Assembly: GCF_027595985.1 (NCBI RefSeq)
Contig: NC_073303.1
Coordinates: 188,497,095 to 188,561,094, forward strand
DNA from: Sorex araneus
Lineage: Eukaryota > Chordata > Mammalia > Eulipotyphla > Soricidae
Direction of reading: 5' to 3'
Length of the DNA stretch: 64,000 bases
The notes beneath the pieces are model-generated. The model was given only the letters and a program-made list of their open reading frames with translations, had not been told where the DNA came from and ran no database searches. Position 1 is the first letter of the stretch; each line of letters opens with the position of its first letter. Made by a program: the position numbers and the translations under genes. Shown here in pieces: positions 1 to 11,147 of the stretch.

Positions 1-44
1 TCCTGCAAAAACAATTTTGTTTTCCTGTAAAAAGCTGACAGGCA

Positions 45-295
<251 letters not shown>

Positions 296-382
296 GCGAA
301 CAAGCAAATCCCCCCCAAACCTGTGCACCTTTGACTCCTACCATTTAAGTAACTTTATTTGCAATGGGATAATTTTTCCATA

Positions 383-1058
383 AAAATAGTGACTATGGCC
401 GAGATGTGACCCCGGGGGCCGCAAGCGTGTGCGGCTCCTCCGCAGCTGCACCCGCGTGAATCCAGACCCAGCTGAACCAACTACAACATGGACTGCTCCT
501 AGCAGATTATTTCCTGCCAGAGAACTAAGCTGCGACCCCATGCCCACCTGGGAGGGGAAAGGTATTTTTCTCTCGCGCCTGTCCCTTCCTGGGGATGAAG
601 GGCGTGGGGCCTGCCATATTATGACGACCACAGATGGGGTTTACAAGCTTGCAATGATCAAATATCCGGAAGAAATCTCCCTGGACTTAGTTGTTAAAGT
701 ACAGAAATACAAAACCGCGTGGCCGCAGACCTCATTTCTCTTCACAACAGGTCTGACTCTAGTGGGGTGCTCCTAATAATAATGGTGAGGTTTGTGTTGA
801 AATAGTGAATGTAACCAAAGTAAATAGAAAGTAAAGTGAAATTTATCAGTTACAAGGTGGGTGGGGTGCGGAGGTGGGCGTGATGGGAGGTGTACTGTGT
901 TTTTTTTTTTTTTTTGTCTTCGATGGTGGGATATGGGCACTGGTGAAAGGATGGTTTTTTTAGCATTGTATGACTACGACTTAAGCCTGAAAGCATTGTA
1001 ATTTTCCACATGGTGATTCAATAAAATAAAATTAAAAAAAAAGAAAATAGTGACCATG
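383..1058 (+). mobile_element. Complete composite retroelement with L1-like tail, including target duplications
   Basis: The body spans 398-1043 and is flanked by AAAATAGTGACTATG (383-397) and AAAATAGTGACCATG (1044-1058), 14 of 15 identical. The 5' part (398-780) is GC-rich with several CpGs. The 3' part has a G-rich stretch, a T run, then GGGCACTGGTGAAAGGATGG and CCACATGGTGATTCAATAAAA before an A tail. That tail resembles the 3' end of the L1 at 49957-51530 (GGGCACTGGTGAAGGGATGG). No convincing reading frame spans it. I infer a non-autonomous element mobilised by L1. It could instead be an internally deleted L1 keeping its 5' UTR and 3' UTR. Confidence 0.8.
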
Positions 1059-1181
1059 AGCAAAACAAACATATTGTTATATATCTTATCCCTGAACCAT
1101 CAGAAGGTTACAAAGATCAAAGAATTATTATTCTCATTAAGCAGAATTTTTCAACTTGAAAATTGAATTGAGGATTCAGAA

Positions 1182-1310
1182 AGATAGTACGGGGGTAAGG
1201 TAACTAACTTGGATGTAGTTCAACACAGCCCTGCATATGTTCCCTATCAGGAGTGATCACCATCCGTCTGATCACCACTAGGAATAATCGCGGAGTACAG
1301 AGTAGACCAC
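1182..1310 (+). mobile_element. Possible very old tB-SINE
   Basis: AGATAGTACGGGGGTAAGG recalls the SINE head and TATGTTCCCTATCAGGAGTGATCACC the tB body, with a partly duplicated second half. Divergence is high and there are no target duplications. Confidence 0.4.
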
Positions 1311-3232
1311 TTTCAACCTTATCTCTGTGTCACATGGAACGCCAATTGGCAGCAGTTTTAGGTTCTCCATAGACTACAGATCACACTCTAGGCATCAGGT
1401 TGTACCTGTTCTTGCTGACCATCTATCCATTCACCCAACCTAACTGTCTCTGCAGTAATGAAGCATTAGCATCAATCAGACAGGAAGACAAGCTCTTTAA
1501 AGAGACAGCTCAACTGTCTCTTTTGTTCATATCTTTATATTAGTGATCTAATACACTCAGTTCTATTCCTAATATAAAGTTAGACTTGTGTGGAAAGTAT
1601 TTAGAAGTTAAGTGTACCTTAAGATCATATGCAGTTCTTAGGTTTTAAAGCAGATATTTATGCGTCATTTTTAAATGATCTACGTATTTCTTACGACTCT
1701 TGAACTGCCTTAACTTGTGTACATTAAGATACAGTCTACTCAAGGAAAGGAGCAATACTCAGTCAATATATGATATTTCAAGAGATTTTTACTGAGTAGA
1801 GTTTAGTAATCTGTGTAATAACAGATTGACAATATTTATGACCCTGACTCCATTACCATAGAGAAGAAAAATCAAACACACGTTTGCTCTGTTAGACAGA
1901 TATTTCACCAAACTTATGCAAGTCATAATGCAAATATGCATTGCAACTTAATATGAAAGGTTAATATAATAAGTTACTGCTAATTAAAGCTCATTGACTA
2001 TAACTTCAAAAATTCAATTTTAAATGATTGCAGAAAATATATCATCTTCATCTTTAATACTTTGAAAAGATTAGGTTATCAATTCCAGGCTTCCCATTTC
2101 CCTTGAATTAGATAACATTGTTTTGATGCCTATTGAAAATTTATCAGGCATACAAAGAAAAAAATTAATTTTGACATGTTTTACTCTAGAGAAGAACTCA
2201 GACTGCAGGAGCACTGAATCTTTTCAGAACAATTCATCGTAGAAAGCTAGAGTCTGAACTTCAAGCAGAATTTCAAAACTATAGTCTTGACAGAAAATAG
2301 TATAAGGAAACTTCTAGTTTGGCCTAGCTTTACTAGGTATACACACAAACACACACAAATACATATGAGCCTTCTAGTATAACATGACGCTCTTTGAATA
2401 CTTTCTACATTTTCAGAATGATAGGTGATACCTAGTAGACAAACAAGTTTTCCTTTTTTTTGGCCAATCTATTCCCTCATTCACTGATACACAACGTATG
2501 TGAAGAGTGACTTGCCCTGGCAAGAGAGCCGTAGTTGGTAGGAAATGAACATCTCACGGGCAAACATGAGAAGCAAGGTTTACTAATAAGAAACAGTAAT
2601 AGCATTCTTATAATATGCATACTACCTTAATTTAAACAAGTGGCAAAAACCAGTCCATTGATTAGGTGCCTGTCAAAATTAAAAAGTTAAAAATTAGAGT
2701 GTCTGTGTATAGTGTTATGCTTGTTGTCTGCAGAGAGCAAACTCTTTAACCAAATTTTCAAACTAACTCTACAAAAATTTACATCAGTATAACTCACCAT
2801 GGGTTTGACAGACCCCTGATGTTGAATAGTCATTACTGATTCAGATGAGGAATAAAGTTGCTTCTCCTTTGTCAGTCTATATCAAGTTGCTGAGCACCAT
2901 TGAGTTCAAATGCAGTTCTTATGTAACACATTTCTGGAAAGTATCCTGGAGTGCTGATAATAAGTATTCAAAGACAGCTTACTTTGAATACTGGGATGAA
3001 AACTATTTTTTCTTCAGACTTTATATGCTTATTAAGTATAGGAAATCTTATAAGTACTGATTATGAAATGTTTACTCATTAAATTGGACAGTGGTAATGG
3101 AGGTCAGAGAGACGGGGCTATGGATGACTTTCGGTCATTATCAGTTATGTGTCTTTAAGTCATTTATGCAAGATTTCACTTGCATTTACAAAATGTGCGA
3201 AGACCATTTTGTAACATTTGTTTTAATAAAGG
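1311..3232. other. Unique AT-rich sequence, nothing recognised
   Basis: Only short low-complexity patches are seen, such as a CA-rich run near 2341-2370 and a T run near 2453. No SINE, LTR or L1 homology is apparent, and the 71-codon frame at 2845-3060 has no recognisable features. Confidence 0.6.
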
Positions 3233-3341
3233 ATGGTAGAGCCTGACAAGCATATTCTATATGCCAAAAAGTAACAAGTCTCACAATTGAGACATTCCTG
3301 GTGCCTGCTCGAGCATGTTGATGAACTGTGCTGTGCTACAG
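3233..3341 (+). mobile_element. tA-SINE, 5'-truncated
   Basis: Only the 3' half is present: GAGCCTGACAAG, TATGCCAAAAAGTAACAAGTC, GAGACATTCCTGGTGCCTGC, ending in GTGCTACAGT. The tRNA-like head is missing. Confidence 0.85.
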
Positions 3342-3391
3342 TTTATAAAAGGTAACAAATGTAACCCAAGAACTCCAGAGAAATACATTTT

Positions 3392-3560
3392 CTGGCCCGA
3401 GTGATAGTATAGTGGGTATGGTGGTTGCCTTGCATACAGCTGACCCAGCTTCCATATGCGATATCGGAAACGGTCCCCAAAGCATTCCCAGAAGAGATTC
3501 CTGAGAGCAGAGCCAGAAGGAACCCCTGAGCACTGCCAGTTGTGGCCCCTGAATGAAAAA
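3392..3560 (+). mobile_element. tB-SINE, old copy
   Basis: Head GGCCCGAGTGATAGTATAGT, then GCCTTGCATACAGCTGACCC. The body has CCCCAAAGCATTCCCAGAAG, GAGAGCAGAGCCAGAAGGAA and GAGCACTGCCAG. It lies just downstream of a truncated tA-SINE. Confidence 0.85.
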
Positions 3561-4149
3561 GCAAATGCATTCTCATATTTCAATCCATATTGGGAAAAAA
3601 TAATGGCTATTTAGTAAGTGATCAGACCAATGCTAGAATGCTAATAGTAAAATTACATTTGACTCTTCATGTCTCTCAGCTCTTGGATATTTATTATTAA
3701 ATACCCAGTGTGGTTTGGGAAGGAAAAAAAAAAGGTCTGTGTCCAAAGTGTGTCTTTATTGTTCATGAGAGTGTCTGTAATTTAGTTTGTAGGCTAAGAA
3801 AAATGCAAAAATCAAAGAACAAACCAATGTTCATATTAAAATTAAGAAGAACCACGACCACATTTCCCTTTTGTATAAAGTCAGCAACATAATAACATTT
3901 CATCTCTGTACTACATGAAAGATTGTCAATATATTGTGTACTACAACATATATAATGCATCCATTTAGACAAAAAAAATGTTATAATCATATATTATCGA
4001 TATTTTGATATAATCCAGTTCCTTACCACATGAAGAGCAAACCCAAATATTAATTAAAAAATATTCATTTTTCAGGAATAGAAGTGGCATTAAGAGTAAA
4101 TCATTTCAGAAAATGGAAAAGAGAAAAAGGAAAAAAAAATAAACCTCTT
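3561..4149. other. AT-rich sequence, nothing recognised
   Basis: Unique-looking sequence with short A and T runs. Two overlapping opposite-strand frames of 60-75 codons (3710-3892 and 3763-3990) look like chance. Confidence 0.6.
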
Positions 4150-4310
4150 TTCAGATGCAGGTTGGAGGTCCGGAGGGCAACTGAGTACATGGCAGGAGAG
4201 AAGCAACCACTGGTGAAGGAATTAGTGTAGGAACATTGTACACCTGTAATTCAAATATTTAAGAACTATGTAACTTTGTAATTCCTGGTGGCTAAATATA
4301 AATATATCGT
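4150..4310 (+). mobile_element. Decayed L1-type 3' tail
   Basis: GGTCCGGAGGGCAACTGAG, ACCACTGGTGAAGGAATTAG, CATTGTACACCTGTAATTCA and ATGTAACTTTGTAATTCC match the order of the L1-like tail at 880-1030 and 34700-34830 with many changes. The call rests on the order of short matches. Confidence 0.55.
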
Positions 4311-5501
4311 CCAAGATTTCATACAACGTCAAATTCAATCAACACTAAGGTTTGATTGAATTTATCCCTGACTGTCAAATTGCAGATGAAAAATTATTTT
4401 TAAATTATTAAATATTGAAATGAAACAAGCATCGCCCATCACATATTGATATCTGGTAAGCTTTTGAACTGAGTGTCCTTGCAGACTATAAAGTCAGTAG
4501 AGTGAATTTCAGACTTTTTTTTTAAGTCATCAAACATATTGTTGATCATATAAATGGTTATCCTTTGCCCTGAGACCATGCACATAGAATTCTGATTGAT
4601 GTCAATGGGAGCCATGTGAGGCTTTTGAGGGCACTGAAGTTTGAAACTTTATGGTGTGTTCAGAATATCTTTGAAGTCCAGTTACTAAGGAGAAATACAA
4701 CGTTTAAAAAGTAGTTCTTCGGGGCTTATTCTTATCCACTGGGAACAAGTTTAGATTGCCTATTTCAAATGCAGTGTTAGGTTGGAATTGCAAAACACAA
4801 TATGGGAAGTGAGTGCTTGATTTCTAATGGATTGTTTCAGTTGATTTCAATTTCAGATTTATAGCCTTGAGGGTCCGTATTGGGAAACCATCCACCTCTC
4901 TCTTTTGACCATTAATATTCATGAGTTTCTTTCATTGAGTTGCAATAGTGGAAGATATTCATTTTATTCATTGCATTGCTATAAATTAAGTGTAGTACTG
5001 TCAAACTGCATAGTCCACAAAATTCATCAATAAAAGAAGTGGTATCATCTTGTCATCAATAGAATGTTTAGTGGCTTTCAAGTTATCATTATGATCTTGT
5101 AAAGTTTTCTCATTTTCTATTGACCCATCTATTGATGAATATATTTAAAGACTCAACAATCAAAATCCCTTGAATTTATTTTACAATGCTACGAGGGGTC
5201 ATCACAGAGTGATTATAAGAAGTCATCAAATTATAAGCAGTGATTTGTCTCAAGGGATCAGTATGTATAAGTCTGTGATGCACCACTTTATACAATCATA
5301 CAATCTAATATAAAATAGGATAATTTAATACTAAATACAAGTTTTGAATGATCTATATTGTATGTAACAAGATTGAATTACTTTAGCATTATATTAAATA
5401 AAAAATGATAAGAGTACCATTTTTAAAAATATGAAAATATTTCACTAATATATTTTAAATAATATGTGTACAATGTATAAGAACAATATTTGAAATCTGA
5501 T
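4311..5501. other. AT-rich sequence, nothing recognised
   Basis: No repeat homology or plausible gene seen. A stretch around 4860-4970 looks compositionally more complex than its surroundings, but nothing identifies it. Confidence 0.55.
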
Positions 5502-5694
5502 TTTTTTTTATTTTGGCTTAAATTCAGAGCCTGAAGCACATCCTAAATACACCACAGCAGTACTCAGGACATACTTCTGTTCTGCTCTCACGGATCAGTC
5601 CTGGTGTGCTTGGGGACTAGATGTTGTGTAGGGAATAGAACTAGGATTGGCTGCATGCAGGGCCCTCTCTACTGTACTAACTCTTCAGCTCCAG
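5502..5694 (-). mobile_element. tB-SINE, old copy
   Basis: Read on the plus strand: T-rich end, CACAGCAGTACTCAGGACAT, CACGGATCAGTCCTGG, GGCTGCATGCAGGGCCC, then TACTGTACTAACTCTTCAGC. This is the complement of a diverged tB-SINE. Confidence 0.75.
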
Positions 5695-6242
5695 AAATAA
5701 AAATTTGAATTGTTTCCGAGACCACATCACCCCTTACTTGAAATCTAAATGCTTTAGTCCAGGTTGAATGTCATACATTTTATCTTTCAGATTTAACTGC
5801 AGTTTTTTAAATGAGTGACATAGCTAAATAGTGTTCATAGCTCCTGAATTTATGGTACTGCTTGATCACAAAATGATAAATCCTTTTCATTGTGCCACTT
5901 GACGCTTATTCCCAGAGTGTATGCTCAGGCTAAGCCTGAGGATCCATCTCAATCATAACTGAGGGGAAATGCTGAAAGCAACAGTCAGACTGAATATTTG
6001 ACAGAGGAAAAGGAGATGTCAAGTATTCTTTCAACCTGGTGCTATTCTTAATATTTTGGAAGATTTGGTTGAGTACACAGAAGTCTGGATTAAAACATTT
6101 GATGGTCAGAAGATAGGAAACGGAATGTGAGTAGGAAGCAGAAGCAAAGAGTCAACAGAACCCAATTTTCCTTTGCTTTCTTTAGTGAAAGATCCTGAAT
6201 AACTTTAAATAGACAAGGGATTGACAAATTCAGTTTTATTTT

Positions 6243-6420
6243 ATTATCTGTTTATTTATTTATTTTGGGATACACTTAACTATGTGTAAGAGGAACCCCT
6301 GAATCTGTGCTCAGTGATCCCCCCTGACCAAGCTCAGGGACCACCTGTGGTTCAGGAGATTCAAAACAGATCAAGAGCAGGAAAGGTAAGTATTAGCCTC
6401 TGTACTATCTCTCTAATCCC
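6243..6420 (-). mobile_element. tB-SINE, old copy
   Basis: TTTATTTATTTTGGG tail complement, CTGTGCTCAGTGATCCCC, CTCAGGGACCACCTG, ending TCTGTACTATCTCTCTAATC. Diverged reverse tB-SINE. Confidence 0.7.
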
Positions 6421-6518
6421 TTTAACTCATTTTAATATATATATTTTTCATCTTATTTAGAACCTAAATTAAAATGAAGACAAAGGACCTTGAGACAGTA
6501 CCATCAGAGATGATAGTG

Positions 6519-6781
6519 TCTGGAAGTCACTGTCACTGTTACCCTGTTGCTCATCGATTTGCTCCAGTGGGCACCAGTAATGTCTCCATTGTGAGATTCA
6601 TTGTTACTGTTTTTGGCATATGGAATACACCACGGTTTGCTTTCCAGGCTCTGCCGTGCAGGTGAGATACTCTCGGTAGCTTGCCGGGTTCTCCGAGAGA
6701 GACGCAGGAATCAAACCCGGGTCAGTCATGTGTAAGGTAAACGCCTACCTGCTGTGCTGTCACTCCAGCCCATCTGGAAGT
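6519..6781 (-). mobile_element. tA-SINE, full length, with target duplications
   Basis: Body 6528-6772 on the minus strand, flanked by TCTGGAAGT at 6519-6527 and 6773-6781. The tail complement CACTGTCACTGTTACC lies at left and the head complement GCTGTGCTGTCACTCCAGCC at right. All body landmarks are present, including CTCTGCCGTGCAGG and CTCCGAGAG. Confidence 0.93.
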
Positions 6782-8304
6782 AATGAAGAAAATTAACAGT
6801 TTAACAGTTAAAATTAAAAGTTAACAGTTTTAGGATTTAAAGAAGGTATTGACTATGTAGTAGAACTAGTTCATTAGTTATTTGATCTCTGCAATATCAC
6901 TTTTACACAGATCCTAAATATCATGTTTTCAAAAGAAAAGTGAAAATATTAGGAATAGAAAAAATACATGGTAAAGGATAAAGAGAAGTCCCATGAGGTA
7001 AGATATTTGTTCTCCCTATACTGCACATAACAAAACAACAAAAAAAATTAAGATTTCAATTATTTTTCAGTGAGGATTTGATAACAGCCATAGTCCTACT
7101 CCACTTAAATGAAGTATAATTTATCTTATACCCAATATCCATGTGAAATCAGTTTCTATCTCCAAATAATTCTCTCTATATAAAATAGTAAACTTCTTAG
7201 AAGAATATATTTCTCTCATTGCAGTATCATAAGTGAATGCCATTGTAATGCCACAATTTACATTTTAATGAGATTAGTCAATTTGTAGTTGTATATCATA
7301 AATGATATGCATATGCATTTATTGATAGTCCTCATTAAAATATACTGTATCTACTAGCAATGAAACTGCCTCTTACTTCATTGACAAATATTCTTTTTCT
7401 CAAAGTTCATATATTTTTCCATTGATTGATAGCTTTGAATTATTAAAAATTGAAATTTATCCAAGCTATTTTTTTATTCTTTAGGGTATAATTTTTAAAT
7501 AAATCTTTTAGAATTTTGATAAAATTGTAATCAAAAGAATAGTATACATTTAAACACTCAGGGGAATTTTGTGAACGTAAATTAAAGTTAAGAGAAATCT
7601 AAGGTCTTAATTTAATTAGTCTCTGTGTTGTACTGTTATGCATATTATCTAACAGTAGCAGAGGGGAGACTCATGACCTTTAAAGTTTTTCAGGAACATC
7701 TAAAGGAGACCTATTTCAAAGGCATCTTTATCTGTGACACTGTACACGGCAACAGAATGTAAAACTCAGCAATTACATCCTTTGACAAATCTCCAAAGAA
7801 GTTCCTTTATCACATTCATTGACATCTCTACCGTTCACAGATGAATTTATTAAAGAACTTGGCCCAGTAAAATGGCAGTAGATCAGTAAAGAGAAAAGGA
7901 ATTCTAAATCTGTATTGGCACATTTTGTGAGCTTGTTTCAGTTTAACTTCTTATTGATAAGATTTCTTTTCCTTTCTTCCCTTTTTTATCCTTCCCATAT
8001 CATGGTAAACGATAAAACAATTGAACTTTCTATATTCCCATAAATGTACCAAGAGTGAACTATGTTCCTTAGAACAGTCAGGACTGGTAAGTGCTTCATG
8101 GATCCTGCAATGACGTACACTAAGTTCCGGTCTGACTCACTAAGCAATCATCAAACTTCACCTGAGACCCACTTACTTAATCTGCAGCTTGATCACTGAT
8201 CTCCACCACCCACAGTGTGTGGGAGGAAGTGTGGTTCTCAGACTGAGATGAAACCAAACATTTCCATCCTTCACTTGGGGCCAGGGTCCTTCACCTTTCA
8301 TTAC
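6782..8304. other. AT-rich sequence, nothing recognised
   Basis: A short cluster of AACAGTT repeats occurs near 6796-6832. The rest is unique-looking AT-rich DNA with no gene or repeat I can name. Confidence 0.55.
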
Positions 8305-8348
8305 AAGAAAGAATACAAGATAAGAATACAAGAATACAAGAATACAGC
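8305..8348. repeat. Short AAGAATAC minisatellite
   Basis: About four imperfect copies of an 8-bp unit (AAGAATAC) in tandem. Short and impure. Confidence 0.7.
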
Positions 8349-8841
8349 ACAAGGCAAGCAATAGTGCAACAAAAGTTTTTATTTCCTTTCATTGTAAGGG
8401 AGGTTACTAGTCTTAGGGGAAAAAATGGTTTCTTCTACTTAAGTCAAATTTAAACTGGTTACACACTCAATAGAGAGGCACAGGCATAGCAAATTGGAGG
8501 GGTGCGCATAAAAGGAAATGTTTAGATATCCAAAGTAGGAATGCAAGAAATTCTGCAATGAAGGACCCTGAGTTTTTTTTTTTTTGAGTAGCTAATTACA
8601 TAGCATATTTTTGTTTTGCTTTTGTTTTCCACAAAGGGCTTCAGCTTAGACTGGCCATAGTTGCTAGGAAGATTGCAAGGGGATTATACCCTCTATTGGT
8701 ATCTTCATTTTCGATTTGATCAGGGCTTGGTGCCTACCTGAGAATTACCTTCTGCTTGGATCAGGTCTTTGTCCTTAGCTGGCATGAGAATGAATTCTTT
8801 TCACAACTTATCTCTACAAACATTATAGGTTTTATAGAGTT
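8349..8841. other. Unique sequence, nothing recognised
   Basis: A T run near 8574-8585 is the only structure seen. No gene or repeat match. Confidence 0.5.
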
Positions 8842-9106
8842 GTTCTTCTGCAAGGGTCTGGAGCGATAGCACAGCTGGTAGGGCGTTTGCCTTACACACG
8901 GCTGACTGGGGTTCGATTCCTCCGCCCCTCTCGGAGAGCCGGCATGCTACTGAGAGTATCTTGCCCGCACAGCAGAGCCTGGAAGCTATCAGTGGTGTAT
9001 TAGATATGCCAAAAACAGTAATAACAAGTCTCACAATGAAGATATTACTGGTTCCCACTTGAGCAAATAGATGAGCAATGGGATGACAGTGACAGTTCTT
9101 TTGCAA
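8842..9106 (+). mobile_element. tA-SINE, full length, with target duplications
   Basis: Body 8854-9094, flanked by GTTCTTCTGCAA (8842-8853) and GTTCTTTTGCAA (9095-9106). Head GTCTGGAGCGATAGCACAG with B box GGTTCGATTCC; tail GATGACAGTGACA with no poly(A). Confidence 0.95.
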
Positions 9107-9123
9107 ATATTTTTTTTTTTGGT

Positions 9124-9394
9124 TATACTCCCTGAGCTATGTACTGGAGGGATAGCATAGCGGTTAGGGCATTTGCTTTGAATGAAGCCGACTGGGTTCA
9201 ATTCCTCTGTCCCTCTCGGAAAGCCCGGCGAGCTACCGAGAGTATCCCGCCCATATGGTAGAGCCTGGCAAACACCCATGGTGTATTTGATATGCCAAAA
9301 AGAGTAACAAGAAGTCTCACAATGGAGATATTACTGGTGCCCGCTTGAGCAAATCGATGAACAAGGGGCAATGCTACAGTGCTATACTCCCTGA
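9124..9394 (+). mobile_element. tA-SINE, full length, with target duplications
   Basis: Body 9136-9382, flanked by TATACTCCCTGA at 9124-9135 and 9383-9394, a perfect 12-bp match. The head begins near TACTGGAGGGATAGCATAGC and the body ends in AATGCTACAGTGC. It lies 18 bp from the previous tA-SINE in the same orientation, but the different target duplications show independent insertions. Confidence 0.95.
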
Positions 9395-9540
9395 AGTTTA
9401 CTGAGAAAATTGTCTGCTCCCAGATTTGTTACTTCAAATGCACTTAGTTTCCTTATTTTTAAATGAAACTTCACATTTAATTGTATCATACTCAATACTT
9501 TCAAAATGAAATTTAAATTAATTTTGAGGGAAATCCCCTT

Positions 9541-10654
9541 GTGTTTTGTAAAAACATTTATTTATTTTTTAAAACTTTTTATTAAATCACCACGTGGAAA
9601 GTTACAAAGTTCTCAGGTTTATGTCTCAGTTATACATTATTCAAACACCCATCCCTTCACCAGTGCCCATATTCCACCACCAAAAGCCCCAGTATACCCC
9701 CCGCCCCCCCTACTGTATAACTAATGAATTTCACTTCATTTTCTCTTTACCTTGATAACATTCCATAATTCAACACAAAACTCACTATAGTTGTTGGAGT
9801 TTCCACCCAAGAGAGACAGACCTACTACCAAGGAAGCATTTGATAATTAGTTTTCCACTGCTGGAAATGAAGAGATATGTAGCCCCACTGCTACAAGTAC
9901 ATAACTCTCTTTTTTTTTTCCTTTTTCCGTTTACCTTTTTTTTTTCCCCCCTCACCCCCCTTCCCGCGCCTCATAGTATGGTGTACGCCACACCGCCTCA
10001 GCAGTGTGGGGCTTTTGCTTAGTTCACAGTCCAGAGAGGTGGCTGCTATATTAATAACCTTCAATATTTCAACAAAAACTTACTGTTATTATTTGGAGTT
10101 TCCCCCCCAAGTCAGACCTGTTCAAAAGGAACCGTTTCACATTGCTGACAATTATAAATGCTAAGTTGCTCGGACGCAGCCACGTCCGCGCGGTTTTGGA
10201 TTTCTGTATAAAGTCCAGGGAAAGTTCTGCCAGAAATTACATAGCCCAGCTCACAGTCCCAGTGCATTGCTGTAAGAAGTCTCTGGAATCAAAGTCTTTA
10301 GGCACAGAGGGTCCGCTTCAGGCTCAGCGGCTCCGGATTTATCTGGGCCAAGGGCGTGCCGGTTACGCCCCCTTCCCATGAGTTCCTGGGAGCCCCAAAA
10401 GTAAAAACCGAATACCTCTGGGTTTGGAGTCTCAGAAGATGGTGCCTGCCACGTGGGTGCCGCCAACCTGCCGTTTACGTGCAGGAAGACAGGGTGGGGA
10501 GGAAAAAATTCCACCCCCTGTCAGCACAGAGTTGTAGCCCAGTTTGCAGTCCCAGTGCATTGCTATTGGATGCTGCGCTGGATGACCGAATGTGTTATAT
10601 CTTTGGAATCAAAGTCTTTAGGCGCAGAGGGTCCGTGTTTTGTAAAAATATTTA
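9541..10654 (-). mobile_element. Long composite retroelement with L1-like tail, including target duplications
   Basis: The body spans 9561-10634 on the minus strand. It is flanked by GTGTTTTGTAAAAACATTTA (9541-9560) and GTGTTTTGTAAAAATATTTA (10635-10654), 19 of 20 identical. Read on its own strand it opens with GGACCCTCTGCGCCTAAAGA and a GC-rich part in which a block of roughly 300 bp is present twice, the second copy again starting GGACCCTCTG. Next come the CAAAACCGCG and AACAGGTCTGACTT segments shared with the element at 398-1043, then two AAACTCCAA-type blocks and the tail CCACGTGGTGATTTAATAAA. The insertion junction on that strand is ACTT|TAAATA, close to an L1 endonuclease site. Confidence 0.85.
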
Positions 10655-10817
10655 AAGTCTCCTCTTATGTGATACTTTTGCAAAAAAAATGTATTGATGA
10701 AAATATTTCAATTGCCATTTGACAATAAGAAGTGCATCAAATTTAAATAATTTCTTTAATATGTAGCCTCATTCAAGAGACTTTTAAAAGATGTATAAAT
10801 TTTTAAAAAGTTCAGTC

Positions 10818-10905
10818 AAAAATTGCTTTTTCAGGTTTAAACCTGAAAGCTTTGTAACTTTCCACATGGTGAATCAATAAAAGAATTAAAAAAAAATTGC
10901 TTTTT
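10818..10905 (+). mobile_element. Composite retroelement, 60-bp 3' stub with target duplications
   Basis: The body 10832-10891 is only the last 60 bp of the composite or L1-like tail (CTTTGTAACTTTCCACATGG, TGAATCAATAAAAG, A tail). It is flanked by AAAAATTGCTTTTT at 10818-10831 and 10892-10905, a perfect match. An extreme 5' truncation typical of L1-driven target-primed insertion. Confidence 0.88.
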
Positions 10906-11007
10906 TGTGGAATGTCTTAGGCGTTTGGTGATGGTGGAGGAATAGTAACTTTGCACAGCATATATATTGAATCCATGTGCCTTCAGTAACAATGTCATTG
11001 AAATGTT

Positions 11008-11147
11008 TGTTCTGCTTTGTTATTTTTGAGGAGACCATATGAGGTGATGATCTGGACTTAATCCCAGCTCTGTGCTCAGGAATCACTCCGGGTGGTGCTC
11101 AGGCCGCCATATGCAAGTTGTTTCCCACTGATCTGTCTCTCTGGCCC
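11008..11147 (-). mobile_element. tB-SINE, diverged
   Basis: AGCTCTGTGCTCAGGAATCA, CTCCGGGTGGTGCTCAGG, GCCATATGCAAGTTG and TGATCTGTCTCTCTGGCCC form the complement of a tB-SINE with an internal deletion. Confidence 0.75.

Noticed and set aside
398-780. CpG-rich segment as a gene promoter with a first exon
   Set aside because: The segment lies inside a retroelement with target duplications, and part of it recurs at 10150-10200 in another element.
8842-9394. tRNA-like segments with A and B boxes as possible tRNA genes
   Set aside because: They are heads of tA-SINEs with target duplications; the tRNA cloverleaf is not completed because SINE body follows the B box.
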